DNA of 64,000 bases, taken from Alphaproteobacteria bacterium. GTDB lineage: Bacteria > Pseudomonadota > Alphaproteobacteria > Paracaedibacterales > CAITNM01. Each line of letters begins with the position of its first letter. Position 1 is the stretch's first letter. Location: contig JAJTEE010000006.1 of the NCBI GenBank assembly GCA_021298215.1, positions 28,234-92,233 on the forward strand, read 5' to 3'. Both the position numbers and the translations under genes were made by a program. Under the pieces are notes generated by a model, which made no database searches, was not told the origin of the DNA, and saw only the letters and a program-made list of their open reading frames with translations. Positions 46,106 to 55,618 of the stretch are shown in pieces.

Positions 46106-48190
46106 TTAGTCTTGATTAACCGCTTTCATACTTAGTTTTATTTTTCCACGATCATCAAAACCAAGAACTTTAACTTGAACAATATCTCCAAGCTTCACAA
46201 TATCCTCAGTTTTATTAACACGTGTAGGAGCTAATTCACTAATATGCACTAGACCATCGCGCCCCATGAAATTGACAAAGGCACCAAATTCCGCAACTTT
46301 AACTACCTTGCCTTCATAAATATGGCCAACCTCTGGATCGCAAGCGATGTTTTGAATCATCTTTGTCGCCATATCGATCGCTTCTTGGGCAACGCCTGCA
46401 ACGGTTACTTGACCATCGTCTTCGATATCTACTTTTGCCCCAGAAGTTTCACAAATTTCGCGAATTACTTTCCCTCCAGAACCAATGACCTCACGAATTT
46501 TTGAAGGATTAATTTTGAACGTTGCCATTTTAGGTGCATAAGTGCTTAACTGTCCCCTCGAATATTCGATGGCTTTCGACATCTCTTTTAAGATATGAAG
46601 TCTGCCTTTTTTTGCTTGAGCTAAAGCTTCCTTCATAATGGCTGCTGTAATGCTTGTAATTTTAATGTCCATTTGTAAAGCGGTGATTCCATCACTAGTA
46701 CCGGCAACTTTAAAATCCATATCTCCTAAATGGTCTTCGTCTCCAAGGATATCGCTTAATACAGCATATTTTTTTCCTTCTTTAATAAGACCCATAGCAA
46801 TGCCTGCAATAGGTTTAGCTAAAGGAGTTCCTGCATCCATTAATGCAAGTGATGTCCCGCAAACGGTTGCCATTGAAGACGAGCCATTAGACTCAGTAAT
46901 TTCTGATACAACGCGAAGTGTATAAGCAAATTGTTCTTTTGAAGGAATCAATGGATTAATTGCGCGCCATGCTAATTTTCCATGACCAATTTCCCGGCGA
47001 CCAACACCGCCTAGGCGACCAACTTCTCCAACTGAATAAGGAGGAAAGTTGTAATGAAGTAAAAAGCGTTCTTTATATTCACCCTCTAAAGCATCGATGA
47101 TTTGTTCATCTTGCCCTGTGCCAAGTGTTGCTACAACCAAAGCTTGAGTTTCGCCACGAGTAAATAATGCGCTTCCATGAGCACGTGGTAGAACGCCCAC
47201 TTCTGCAATGATTGGACGAATATCATCTAGACCGCGACCATCTAATCTTTTTTGTTCATTTAAAATGTCGCCGCGTAAAATGGCTGATTGTAAATCTTTA
47301 AACGCACTGCTTATAAGCTTTGGATTAATTTCTACGAATTGAGCTAATTCTTCTGTAACTTTTTGTTTTGCGGCATCGATTGCAGCGTAACGGTCTTGCT
47401 TGATTTTGAGGTTATATGCTTTACGCAAATCCTTTTCCGCTATTTTTGCAACTTTTTTCGCAATATCGGTAGCTTCAACAGCTACTGTAGGCAATTCCCA
47501 TGGGGTTTTTCCAGCTTTTTTAGCAAGTTTTTCAATAAGTTTTAAAACTGGCTGAAAACTCTCATGCCCAAATTCTACTGCACCTAACATTACATCTTCT
47601 GGTAGCTCTTTTGCTTCAGATTCTACCATTAATACGCCTTCTTTTGTCCCGGCTACAACCAAATCTAATCCAGAATCCTTCATTGCATCTGGAGTTGGAT
47701 TAAGTACAAACTTCTTGTTAATGTATCCAACCTTTGCTGCTCCTACTGGACCTTGAAAAGGCACGCCAGAAATGGCAAGCGCTGCTGATGCTCCTATAAG
47801 TGCCGCAATATCAGTGTCACTTTCAAAGTCATACGCTAAAACGGTACAAATAATTTGTACTTCATTGCGAAAGCCTTCTGGAAATAAAGGGCGGATAGGT
47901 CTATCAATTAAGCGTGATTTTAAAGTTTCTGCATCAGAAGGCCTGCCTTCGCGACGTAAAAAACCACCAGGAATCTTACCTACAGCAAAAGTTTTTTCTT
48001 GGTAATGTACGCTTAAAGGGAAGAAATCAACATCTGGATTTGCTTCCTTTTGAGCTACAACTGTGCAGAGAACAGTTGTGCCGCCGTATGTTGCCATCAC
48101 AGCGCCGTCTGCTTGTCTGGCAACTTTTCCTGTTTCGAGAACAAGCTTTCTGCCTGCCCATTCCATTTCTTCGCGTGTTATATTAAACAT
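46106..48190 (-). CDS. pnp: Polynucleotide phosphorylase
   Basis: 694 residues, complete. Two RNase PH-like domains, with phosphate/active-site region [25 protein letters not shown], and C-terminal KH ([22 protein letters not shown]) and S1 ([30 protein letters not shown]) domains. Degrades mRNA 3' to 5' and can add tails. Last gene of truB-rpsO-pnp. A hairpin in the leader at 48217-48244 resembles the RNase III site through which E. coli pnp is autoregulated. Confidence 0.97.
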   Translation of the reverse strand: MFNITREEMEWAGRKLVLETGKVARQADGAVMATYGGTTVLCTVVAQKEANPDVDFFPLSVHYQEKTFAVGKIPGGFLRREGRPSDAETLKSRLIDRPIRPLFPEGFRNEVQIICTVLAYDFESDTDIAALIGASAALAISGVPFQGPVGAAKVGYINKKFVLNPTPDAMKDSGLDLVVAGTKEGVLMVESEAKELPEDVMLGAVEFGHESFQPVLKLIEKLAKKAGKTPWELPTVAVEATDIAKKVAKIAEKDLRKAYNLKIKQDRYAAIDAAKQKVTEELAQFVEINPKLISSAFKDLQSAILRGDILNEQKRLDGRGLDDIRPIIAEVGVLPRAHGSALFTRGETQALVVATLGTGQDEQIIDALEGEYKERFLLHYNFPPYSVGEVGRLGGVGRREIGHGKLAWRAINPLIPSKEQFAYTLRVVSEITESNGSSSMATVCGTSLALMDAGTPLAKPIAGIAMGLIKEGKKYAVLSDILGDEDHLGDMDFKVAGTSDGITALQMDIKITSITAAIMKEALAQAKKGRLHILKEMSKAIEYSRGQLSTYAPKMATFKINPSKIREVIGSGGKVIREICETSGAKVDIEDDGQVTVAGVAQEAIDMATKMIQNIACDPEVGHIYEGKVVKVAEFGAFVNFMGRDGLVHISELAPTRVNKTEDIVKLGDIVQVKVLGFDDRGKIKLSMKAVNQD

Positions 48191-48216
48191 AAAATTCCTT
48201 GAGTATTAAAATGGTA

Positions 48217-48244
48217 AATGGAAGCACCATTATGGGCTTCCATT
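48217..48244 (-). promoter_or_regulatory. Hairpin in the rpsO-pnp intergenic region
   Basis: 9-bp stem AATGGAAGC / GCTTCCATT around a 10-base loop that itself contains CCAT/ATGG, 27 bases before the pnp start. No T-run follows on the minus strand, so it is not a terminator; an RNase III processing or PNPase autoregulation site is plausible by analogy. Confidence 0.55.
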
Positions 48245-48283
48245 ACGTGTTTATAAAATAAAGTTTTGGTTTTCTGCACAGAC

Positions 48284-48553
48284 TTAGCGGCGAATACTTA
48301 AACGCTGAATGAGTGTTTGATAGCGATTTTCATTAACGCGCTTCAAATAATCAAGCAAGCGACGACGTTGACCCACTAGCATTAACAATCCGCGGCGAGA
48401 GTGTAAGTCGTGCTTGTGCTCTTGCATATGTTCAGACAAATTTTTAATGCGCTCAGATATAATCGCAATCTGAACTTCAGGAGATCCTGTGTCTCCAGAT
48501 TTTGTTGCAAATTCTTTAATAACTTCTTGTTTGCGTGTTGGACTAATCGACAT
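48284..48553 (-). CDS. rpsO: Ribosomal protein uS15
   Basis: 89 residues, full length. Four-helix protein with the conserved [51 protein letters not shown]. Binds 16S rRNA early in 30S assembly. Located between truB and pnp, the usual arrangement. Confidence 0.97.
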   Translation of the reverse strand: MSISPTRKQEVIKEFATKSGDTGSPEVQIAIISERIKNLSEHMQEHKHDLHSRRGLLMLVGQRRRLLDYLKRVNENRYQTLIQRLSIRR

Positions 48554-48571
48554 CGAATGTTCCTCTATAGC

Positions 48572-49435
48572 TTAAATGTTAAACACACGATCCGGATAAA
48601 ACATATTGTCTTTCACATGACCAAGGGCAACAAGTATTTCATCGCACCAAGTTGAGGTACTCAAGCAATCGCTTTCACATACTTCAACGGCTTGTCCATG
48701 CCGGATCTTATTAGCCTTTTGAATCGATACAGATACTGCCGGGATGTCGTCCAGAACAGATCCAATCGGTAATAAAAAGCAAGTGAGTGGAGTATTGCCG
48801 ATTTTTTGTATTTTTTCGAGAGAAATCGCATCATCGGTACTAAAATTACCTACGCGCGTTCTTCTAAGCATAGTTAAATGACCAGCAGAGCCGAGATGAA
48901 GGGCTAGATCACGCCCTAATGAGCGCACATATGTTCCCGTTCCACAAGTAACGGTAAAAGAGGCCATTTCACCATCGTAATTGTTGAGGGAAAGATTGTA
49001 TATGTGAACCTGCCTAGAAGGCATATCAACACTTTCACCTGAGCGGGCTCTCGCATAAGCTGGTTTGCCTTTAATCTTAATAGCAGAATAAGCAGAAGGT
49101 ATTTGTTGAATAAGGCCTGTGAATTTTTTCAGTGCGTTTTGTATATCATCTGTGGAAGGCCTATGAAGCGAAGTCGTAATAATTTCACCCTCAGTATCAT
49201 CAGTTGTCGTTTGTGATCCAAAAGATAAAACAAAATCATAGGTTTTTGTTCTGTTCATTAAAAAAGGGATCGTCTTCGTGGCTTCACCAAGACCTAAAGG
49301 TAAAATTCCTGTAGCAAAAGGATCTAGCGTTCCGGCATGGCCAATTTTTTTTTGGCCAAATATGCGCTTAATAATGCTTCCAGCTTTTGTTGAAGTGATT
49401 CCTTCCGGCTTATCTAAAATTAACCATCCATGCAT
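48572..49435 (-). CDS. truB: tRNA pseudouridine-55 synthase
   Basis: 287 residues. Catalytic motif KIGHAGTLDPFATGILPLGLGEATK contains the nucleophilic Asp; YxxxI/K and R-motifs (GTYVRSLGRDLALHLG) are present. Makes pseudouridine 55 in the T loop of tRNAs. Starts the truB-rpsO-pnp operon; the usual infB-rbfA neighbours are not upstream, where a pseudopilin gene ends instead, on the same strand, four bases away. Confidence 0.96.
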   Translation of the reverse strand: MHGWLILDKPEGITSTKAGSIIKRIFGQKKIGHAGTLDPFATGILPLGLGEATKTIPFLMNRTKTYDFVLSFGSQTTTDDTEGEIITTSLHRPSTDDIQNALKKFTGLIQQIPSAYSAIKIKGKPAYARARSGESVDMPSRQVHIYNLSLNNYDGEMASFTVTCGTGTYVRSLGRDLALHLGSAGHLTMLRRTRVGNFSTDDAISLEKIQKIGNTPLTCFLLPIGSVLDDIPAVSVSIQKANKIRHGQAVEVCESDCLSTSTWCDEILVALGHVKDNMFYPDRVFNI

Positions 49436-49439
49436 AAAA

Positions 49440-50063
49440 TTAAAATCGGTAATAAACTCTACAATCTGGTGATTTATTTTCTAAATTGATGTGACCATTT
49501 CGTACACATCTTCCAGAAGCACCGGCGCCATCTTTTATAACAAGTTGTCCTTGATTAGGGTTTGTTATATCTTCTTGGTCAATTTTATGTTTTAAGCTTA
49601 AAGCTTGTTTGGGTGTTAGGAGTCCAGCTTCTCCTTCTTTTGCTAGCATGAGCCAGTGACCTGACATCTCTGGGAAGGGCTGAAATACAATAACATATTG
49701 TCCGCCAAATTTTGAAGTGGGACTTTTATTGCTGCTAACGATAGAAGCTTTATGCAAATGTTGCCAAAAAAGATCCGCTTCTGTTCCTGTAATTTGACCA
49801 TTCCCATCTCCAGAGGTTGTTCCAGAAAAATGAATTGAAGCTTTTGAATCATCTCCTGGTAGAGCATGATACATTTCTTGATAACTACTTACAGCTAAAG
49901 AATATTGCTGAAAATCTTGCGCTACAGATCTAACTTTTGCGCTATCTAAAAGTTCCTGCCCTTTAAAAATGGCACCTGTAATAATGCCAATAATAACCAG
50001 CACAATAGACATCTCTATTAAAGAAAAACCTGGAACGGAACGTTTAAGTAAATTTTTTTTCAT
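49440..50063 (-). CDS. Pseudopilin with prepilin-peptidase site
   Basis: 207 residues. A basic leader (MKKNLLKRSVPG) is followed by FSLIEMSIVLVIIGIITG, the type III signal of type IV pilins and type II pseudopilins, with the conserved Glu at +5. The C-terminal globular part has Gly/Asp-rich stretches (SGDGNGQITGTEADLFWQHL) often seen in GspG/H-like and Rickettsia-type pilins. A Cys pair near the end (GRCVRN...SPDCRVYY) could be a disulfide. It is alone; possible partner of the secretin at 39459. Confidence 0.82.
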   Translation of the reverse strand: MKKNLLKRSVPGFSLIEMSIVLVIIGIITGAIFKGQELLDSAKVRSVAQDFQQYSLAVSSYQEMYHALPGDDSKASIHFSGTTSGDGNGQITGTEADLFWQHLHKASIVSSNKSPTSKFGGQYVIVFQPFPEMSGHWLMLAKEGEAGLLTPKQALSLKHKIDQEDITNPNQGQLVIKDGAGASGRCVRNGHINLENKSPDCRVYYRF

Positions 50064-50099
50064 AGAACTATTATCCTTAAGTTTACAAACAGTTTTTCT

Positions 50100-51101
50100 C
50101 TAAGCATGTTCGAGCTGAATCGCAAGAAGTTGTTGATATTTTTTTTGTGCTACAATATGAGTTAAGTTTTCCTCGACGCGTCCGCCAATTCTGGAAACAA
50201 TTTCAGCGGCAATATAATTTCCTAGTTTTAAACATTCTGGAAGTGACCATCCACAGGCTAGGCCATATAAAAATCCTCCTGCAAATCCATCTCCTGCACC
50301 TAATGTATCAATAACTTTCACATCTCTGGTTGTGCAATGCCAAACATTACCACCAAATATAGCTATAGCGCCCGTTGGTCCCAGCGTTATCACGGCACAT
50401 TTTTTGATAGATTTTATAAATTCAATACAATCTTCTAGGGTGCCTTGTACAAGTTCGCATGCTTCTTCTTCGTTCATGATGATAAGATCAGCAGTATTTT
50501 CTATAAGGGATCTAAATAATTGGCGTTGTTCTTTTACGCAAACAGGATCAGAAGCATTCAAAACAATATAGGCTCCTTCGTCTTTTGCTCTTTCTAGGGC
50601 TTTCACATAAACAGCTGCCTTGTCCCTTCCTTTCAATCCGTATCCTTCTAAAAAAACTATAGATTCATTTGTGATGGGAATGCTGTGTAAATTATTTTCA
50701 GCTACTTTTTCAGTTCCTGGATATGAGCGCATAGAGCGTTGCCCATCAGGATGCACGAATACTAAACACCCACCCGTTGGTTCTGAAGTGCAAACGTAAG
50801 GATTTGTATCTACGCCTAATTTTTGCAACGATTCTGTCCAGATTTTTCCTTCGATATCTGTGCCGATTGTAGTGCCAAAAAAAGCTTTCCCCCCTAATTT
50901 GGCAAATATAGCTGTTGCATTCGCGGCAGATCCTCCTGGGATAATTAAAGGGTTTTTCATTTGCTTTTTTACGCATAAAAATTGATCTTTTGTTAAAAAG
51001 CGCGTTTCGTTTAATTCCTTTCCATAACCAGATAAATCCGGCGAAGAACAGCGTACAACAATATCAAGAAAAGCAGCTCCAATAGCAACAAGTGGTTTCA
51101 T
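50100..51101 (-). CDS. PfkB-family carbohydrate/nucleoside kinase
   Basis: 333 residues, ribokinase fold. PfkB signature 1 is IIPGGSAANATAIFAKLGGKAFFGTTIGTD (about 53-82) and signature 2 DTLGAGDGFAGGFLYGLACG, holding the catalytic Asp and anion hole. The closest family look is adenosine-kinase-like proteins of alphaproteobacteria (start VAIGAAFLDIVVR), but substrate is not decidable. It lies 36 bases upstream of the pseudopilin gene on the same strand. Confidence 0.83.
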   Translation of the reverse strand: MKPLVAIGAAFLDIVVRCSSPDLSGYGKELNETRFLTKDQFLCVKKQMKNPLIIPGGSAANATAIFAKLGGKAFFGTTIGTDIEGKIWTESLQKLGVDTNPYVCTSEPTGGCLVFVHPDGQRSMRSYPGTEKVAENNLHSIPITNESIVFLEGYGLKGRDKAAVYVKALERAKDEGAYIVLNASDPVCVKEQRQLFRSLIENTADLIIMNEEEACELVQGTLEDCIEFIKSIKKCAVITLGPTGAIAIFGGNVWHCTTRDVKVIDTLGAGDGFAGGFLYGLACGWSLPECLKLGNYIAAEIVSRIGGRVEENLTHIVAQKKYQQLLAIQLEHA

Positions 51102-51256
51102 AAAATTTATTTATAAAAATTAATGACAACCATCAAAGCATGTTTTTTAAAATAACGAAACTCTCATCTTTAGAGTATTAACAATTGTAATTTTTTAGGA
51201 ATGTGCCTATATTTTTACTGGCTGTGCTCTCAGCTTTTTTCCTTACTTAATTCTGT

Positions 51257-51277
51257 CGCTCAATTTTTACGTGAGCG
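51257..51277. promoter_or_regulatory. Inverted repeat upstream of the MFS gene
   Basis: CGCTCA-N9-TGAGCG, 28 bases before the start codon. Could be an operator for a repressor or a weak leader hairpin; no regulator gene is adjacent. Confidence 0.3.
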
Positions 51278-51305
51278 TATCTCTATTTTACATAAAGGAT
51301 AATCT

Positions 51306-52475
51306 ATGAAGGATTTTATTCGTCCAATGTTATATATCATTTCACTTATTGCATGCTGTATAGAAATAGATATCTCAGTGCCATGTTTTCCAAATCTCAT
51401 TGAATATTTTAAAACAACTGAATCTCTAGCGCAGCATACAATTAGCATTAATTTTTTAGGATTTTTTATTGGATCTTTAATCGTTGGTCCGTTATCAGAT
51501 GCATATGGTAGGCGTCCTATTATGATTTTGGGCAATGCGGTTTTGATGATAGGAGCTCTGTGCTGTTTTTGGGCTTCCACAATTTTTTCATTATTAGAGG
51601 CACGCTTTTTTCAAGGGATAGGAGCTTCTGTCTCTGCTGTTGTGGTTTTTGCAATGATTGCCGACACATATAGCGGGAAAAAATCAGCGCAGATTATTGG
51701 TATAATGAACGCTGCATTTACTTGCTTTATGGCTATTTCTCCTGCTCTTGGTTGCTACTTGAATCAAGTTTTTGGATGGAGAGGTAATTATGCTGTAGTA
51801 GGAATCATCAGTATATTCTCATGGATAGCTATTGTCCTTGCTTTGCCAGAAACCTTAAAAATCAAAAAAAGAGTTACAGTAAAACAAATAAAGTATGATT
51901 GTTTTATCTTGCTAAAAAGTAACTATTTCTTATGCACAAGCTCTGCTCCTAGCTTATTGTATGCGGCTTACTTAAGCTTTATTACCAGTGCTCCTTTTTT
52001 ATACAGGCAAACATTAGGACTATCATTGTATGATTATGCCATGCATCAAGTCATCGTTGTATCTTCATTTTCTATTGTTAGTATGCTTTCTGGAGCTATT
52101 TTAAAATATATGACTAGTTTACAATGCGCCGTGATGGGGATCTCTCTAAGCATTATAGGGGTGATAAGTTTTTTGTTAGGAAGTTTAGTGTTTCCTGGTG
52201 CCTTCATAACAACTATTTCAGTTAGTGTGTTTTCGGTGGGCTTTGCCTTATTCTACCCGGTTATTTTTACAGCTTCATTAAGTATTTTTCCTAGTATTAA
52301 GGGAAGCGCAACATCACTGATTATGTCAAAGCGAGCTATTATCATTGCTTTGGTAGTTTTTACAACAGGACATTTTTATGATGGAAAGCTCAGTACAGTT
52401 GCTCAAATAATGTTTTGTGTTGTAAGTATCGCTGGACTTTTAATGGGGCTCTCATTGTTTAAAAATAAGAGATGA
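51306..52475 (+). CDS. MFS transporter of the Bcr/CflA drug-resistance type
   Basis: 389 residues with 12 helices. The loop 2-3 MFS motif appears as GPLSDAYGRRPIMILGNAVL (about 64-83), and the start ETDISVPCFPNL-like pattern (EIDISVPCFPNLIEYF) is typical of Bcr/CflA exporters. Probably exports a drug-like or host-derived compound by proton antiport; some symbiont members of this family import instead. ATAAAGGATAATCT gives the ribosome binding site. Single-gene unit. Confidence 0.85.
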   Translation: MKDFIRPMLYIISLIACCIEIDISVPCFPNLIEYFKTTESLAQHTISINFLGFFIGSLIVGPLSDAYGRRPIMILGNAVLMIGALCCFWASTIFSLLEARFFQGIGASVSAVVVFAMIADTYSGKKSAQIIGIMNAAFTCFMAISPALGCYLNQVFGWRGNYAVVGIISIFSWIAIVLALPETLKIKKRVTVKQIKYDCFILLKSNYFLCTSSAPSLLYAAYLSFITSAPFLYRQTLGLSLYDYAMHQVIVVSSFSIVSMLSGAILKYMTSLQCAVMGISLSIIGVISFLLGSLVFPGAFITTISVSVFSVGFALFYPVIFTASLSIFPSIKGSATSLIMSKRAIIIALVVFTTGHFYDGKLSTVAQIMFCVVSIAGLLMGLSLFKNKR

Positions 52476-52492
52476 AAAAGAATAAAATAAAA

Positions 52493-52514
52493 GCACACCC
52501 TATATAGGGTGTGC
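52493..52514 (-). terminator. Rho-independent terminator of the coiled-coil protein gene
   Basis: 8-bp stem GCACACCC / GGGTGTGC with a TATATA loop, followed on the minus strand by TTTTATTTTATT. Sits between the convergent MFS and coiled-coil genes. Confidence 0.85.
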
Positions 52515-52535
52515 ATGAGAATCAATTAAAAAGAA

Positions 52536-54731
52536 CTAATTAGAGGCAATTGGTTCAGCGGCAGCAGGTTGCTGCTGCTCAGAGCCTAGTCCTAAGTGTT
52601 TATTTAAGAATTCTAATGGTCCTGCAGCTGGTTTTTCTGATTGACCCAAATTAATTGGTTGAGCTACCGCTGGTTTTTCTGGTTCTACCACTGTAGCAAC
52701 AGGAATTTCTCCAACTGCAGCCTTACTTGTTTCTTGAGACTTATCTACTACTGTTGCGCTTACAACAGGAGGTTGTTGCTCAGAAGGATTCACTGCAGTA
52801 GCTTGAACGGGTACATCACTATGTTGTTGATTTTCAGCCGCCACGATGTGGGTTGCATCCTGATGTTGCTCTTCATTAGCAACTGGTACAGCGACTACAG
52901 GTTCACCTTGGTGTAGTTCATGCTGTTGCGCATCAATTGGTTCAGCAACAACTGGTTGTTGGGCTTCTACAGGTTGTTGATTTTCAGCCGCCACGATGTG
53001 TGTTGCATCCTGATGTTGCTCTTCATTAGCAACTGGTACAGCGACAACTGGTTGTTGAGTTTCTACAGGTTGTTGATTTTCAGCCGCCACGATGTGGGTT
53101 GCATCCTGATGTTGCTCAGCTAGTGCTGGTTCAGTGACAGCAACCTGTTGTTGCTCTGTAGTAGACTGTTTAGTAGTTGCGTCGAGAAGAGCGGCACTCG
53201 TTTCGCCAATCGTAGCATGAAGTTCGTTTAAGTTAGCGTGTGCTTCATGCAGGTTCTCATGAGCTTCCGCTAATTCATCTTTTTTCTCTTCAATTTCACT
53301 TTTTTTCTCTTTAATTTCTTCTGCGAGCTTTGCTTTTTCTTCTGTAAGTTCTTGCTCTGTTTTGATTGCTTCTGCCTGTGTTTGGTGAAGCTCTTTCTCT
53401 ACTTTTGCTGCTTCTATTTGCGTTTGCTGAAGTTCTTCCTCAGTCTTTGCTGCTTTCATTCTCTCCTGTTGAAGTTCTTCTTCAGTTTTCTGAACGACTT
53501 CTGTAGCTATTTGAACTTCTTGTGCAGCCTTTTGAGCTTCTATCTCTGCTCTAGTTTTTTCATCAAGAATTTTAGCGGCAAGCTCTTCCGCTATTCTTGC
53601 TTCTTCCAGGGCTTCTTCAGTTTTACGCTTTTCTTCTTCTAAAGCTTTCATTGCTAGTTCATATTCAGCAGCTTTTCTTGCATGCTCCTCTTGTAAGTTT
53701 TTAATATCGTCTGGCGACATTGTGCTTGTTAATTTTAAAGATTCTACAAATGCACGCGCTTGTGCTGGTGTTACTTCTGAAGAAAACATCAATGTTGCCG
53801 CTATTCCTTTATCAAAAAGGCGAATAGTTTTTAGATTCTCAACTTTTCCTTCAGCTAAAACGCTTTCGTCTTCTAAGGCTAAAGAAAAAATAGCAACAGC
53901 TACATTTGGATGCGCACTGCATAATTTTAAAAAGTCTTCTTTGAATTCAGCAAAATTTTTCTCTGTTGCTTTAGGGTCAGAGGTAGTAAGCACTAAATCC
54001 ACATGCTTTCCTCCAACCAATTCTTCTCCAAATTGAAACTTTTCACTAAATGGAGAACCAGCGGAATTTGCAACTGGTGTGCTTGGTGCTGCTGCTCCAG
54101 GGGCCGCACCAAAGCCGCCAGATTTTATTTTTTCTTCAAGTTCTATAATTTTCTTTTGTTGTGCTGTTGTTTCAAAATCTGGCACTTCATAAACATAAAC
54201 GCTCGCTTTTTTCCCCAAAATTAGCGAGGCGTTTGGATCTTCTTCTTCGACATAAGGATATAGATAGTTATTTTCATCTTTGTACATCCAGTATTCTTTT
54301 GGATCATTTGCAGTATATCCAGGGAATTTTCCAATATCTGCATCAGCAGAAGCTAATTTGAACTCATCAGGGTTGTCAGCTTTTCTTAGTACATAGACAA
54401 CGGCCGCGCCTTCAGGCATTTTTTCTCCTGCCATGTAAGGGAAGTTTTGCTTTCCTTTCGGATCGTAAGTCCCTCCGTCTTGCATTTTAAGCTTTTTTGT
54501 TACAAGCCCAGGATGCGCAGATTTATCAGAAAACTGCACTTCAATTTCTTTACCGTCCAGACCTATTGCTTTATATTTTTTCTCTGGCCTTCCTCCTAAA
54601 ATTTCTTCCTTATTTATAGGGGCTTCATTTGAAGCTGCAGCTTGCTCAACCGCAGCAGTAGTAGGCTCTGCGGCATTTAGATAAGTAAAGGTAGAGCTTA
54701 GGAGTAGAGAAAATAATAGTGCTTTTTTCAT
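52536..54731 (-). CDS. Large exported coiled-coil protein with C-terminal repeats
   Basis: 731 residues. Signal peptide MKKALLFSLLLSSTFTYLNAAE. Residues about 45-190 look globular (GKEIEVQFSDKSAHPGL, then YVLRKADNPDEF). Residues about 230-340 form a second alpha/beta segment (VDLVLTTSDPKATEKNFAEF, VAVAIFSLALEDESV, GIAATLMFSSE) resembling a thioredoxin-like or Tic22-like layout. A coiled coil (about 345-530) contains four consecutive 14-residue units built on EELQQxxxEAAKx. The tail has three copies of QHQDATHIVAAENQQ in Gln/Pro/Val-rich repeats. No family recognised. Possible surface or secreted symbiosis factor by inference. Confidence 0.72.
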   Translation of the reverse strand: MKKALLFSLLLSSTFTYLNAAEPTTAAVEQAAASNEAPINKEEILGGRPEKKYKAIGLDGKEIEVQFSDKSAHPGLVTKKLKMQDGGTYDPKGKQNFPYMAGEKMPEGAAVVYVLRKADNPDEFKLASADADIGKFPGYTANDPKEYWMYKDENNYLYPYVEEEDPNASLILGKKASVYVYEVPDFETTAQQKKIIELEEKIKSGGFGAAPGAAAPSTPVANSAGSPFSEKFQFGEELVGGKHVDLVLTTSDPKATEKNFAEFKEDFLKLCSAHPNVAVAIFSLALEDESVLAEGKVENLKTIRLFDKGIAATLMFSSEVTPAQARAFVESLKLTSTMSPDDIKNLQEEHARKAAEYELAMKALEEEKRKTEEALEEARIAEELAAKILDEKTRAEIEAQKAAQEVQIATEVVQKTEEELQQERMKAAKTEEELQQTQIEAAKVEKELHQTQAEAIKTEQELTEEKAKLAEEIKEKKSEIEEKKDELAEAHENLHEAHANLNELHATIGETSAALLDATTKQSTTEQQQVAVTEPALAEQHQDATHIVAAENQQPVETQQPVVAVPVANEEQHQDATHIVAAENQQPVEAQQPVVAEPIDAQQHELHQGEPVVAVPVANEEQHQDATHIVAAENQQHSDVPVQATAVNPSEQQPPVVSATVVDKSQETSKAAVGEIPVATVVEPEKPAVAQPINLGQSEKPAAGPLEFLNKHLGLGSEQQQPAAAEPIASN
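52822..53117 (-). repeat. Three direct DNA repeats in the coiled-coil protein gene
   Basis: Near-identical copies at about 52822-52895, 52972-53045 and 53069-53117, the last shortened, each coding for (E)EQHQDATHIVAAENQQ. A second, shorter element (coding for TQQPVVA / AQQPVVA) alternates with them. The nucleotide identity points to recent expansion. Confidence 0.88.
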
Positions 54732-54801
54732 GATAAACCCGGAACTTAAAAATTTTAATCTGGGTCTATTAAATCAAAAATAGATTAATAAAATATTAAA
54801 A

Positions 54802-54827
54802 AAGCCCACTATGAGCATAGTGGGCTT
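54802..54827 (-). terminator. Rho-independent terminator after rplT
   Basis: 12-bp perfect stem AAGCCCACTATG / CATAGTGGGCTT with a two-base loop; on the minus strand TTTT follows. Lies 20 bases after the rplT stop. Confidence 0.9.
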
Positions 54828-54847
54828 AAAATACTAACGACTAAAGA

Positions 54848-55201
54848 TTAAGCAGCTTTTTTTACCTGATTAACTAAGGCCTTGAAGCTTTCTGGTTGAT
54901 TCATTGCTAAATCAGCCAAAACCTTGCGGTCAACTTCAACGTTGCTCTTATGTAATGCATTCATGAAAACAGAATAAGTTAATCCCAATTCACGAACGGC
55001 TGCATTGATACGTTGAATCCATAGAGCTCTGAAATTACGCCTTTTAACGCGACGGTCTCTGTAAGCATATGTTAATGCTTTTTCAACTCGTTGTATCGCT
55101 GGACGGAAACAAGTGCTTGAACGACCGCGATAGCCTTTAGCCATCTTTAAAACTTTTTTATGACGTGCGTGTGTTGTTACGCCTCTTTTGACTCGTGCCA
55201 T
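54848..55201 (-). CDS. rplT: Ribosomal protein bL20
   Basis: 117 residues, full length. Standard N-terminus [29 protein letters not shown] and RNA-binding core [20 protein letters not shown]. Early assembly protein of the 50S subunit. Co-transcribed with rpmI nine bases upstream. Confidence 0.97.
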   Translation of the reverse strand: MARVKRGVTTHARHKKVLKMAKGYRGRSSTCFRPAIQRVEKALTYAYRDRRVKRRNFRALWIQRINAAVRELGLTYSVFMNALHKSNVEVDRKVLADLAMNQPESFKALVNQVKKAA

Positions 55202-55210
55202 GATAACTCC

Positions 55211-55408
55211 TTATACGTGAAAATAGTAAGTACGGATGCGCTTAATCTCTGGAGTTGCGCATATTTTCATGCCGCGTGCATTCCTCAAGAATTTATTTGA
55301 GCGCTTACGCATACCATGACGTTTTCCCGCCGGAGTTATTTTTACTTTTCCAGTGCCAGTAAGGCGAAAGCGTTTTTTTACGCTACTTTTTGTTTTTAAC
55401 TTGGGCAT
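55211..55408 (-). CDS. rpmI: Ribosomal protein bL35
   Basis: 65 residues from ATG 55408 ([14 protein letters not shown]), the conserved start; a longer in-frame start at 55438 is rejected. [24 protein letters not shown] is typical. The gene leads the rpmI-rplT unit; infC is not upstream. The leader contains a pair of overlapping short hairpins around 55450-55469 that may matter for control. Confidence 0.93.
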   Translation of the reverse strand: MPKLKTKSSVKKRFRLTGTGKVKITPAGKRHGMRKRSNKFLRNARGMKICATPEIKRIRTYYFHV

Positions 55409-55618
55409 TTTTATCTCTCTAAATCTAGAATTAAACAATAAGCAACAAAGGCATGCCCGGGCTTATGCCCTAGCCACGCTGCTATAGAGTTTATAGATGG
55501 TTTTTTTGAAGAAAGCAAGAAAACTTTAAAAATGCTAATCCGTTTATTAACACTTTATTTATTGATTACCTCTTAATATTAACAATGGTTGAATTCTGTT
55601 GTAAGCAAGGGGAAATGC

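Noticed and set aside
52536..53200. Possible CRISPR array because of regular repeats
   Set aside because: Repeats are in frame within a protein gene, have unequal spacing and share spacers; no cas genes seen.
53352..53642. Plus-strand frame rich in Leu, Phe, Cys opposite the coiled coil gene
   Set aside because: Composition is just the complement of Glu/Lys/Gln-rich codons; no start signals.
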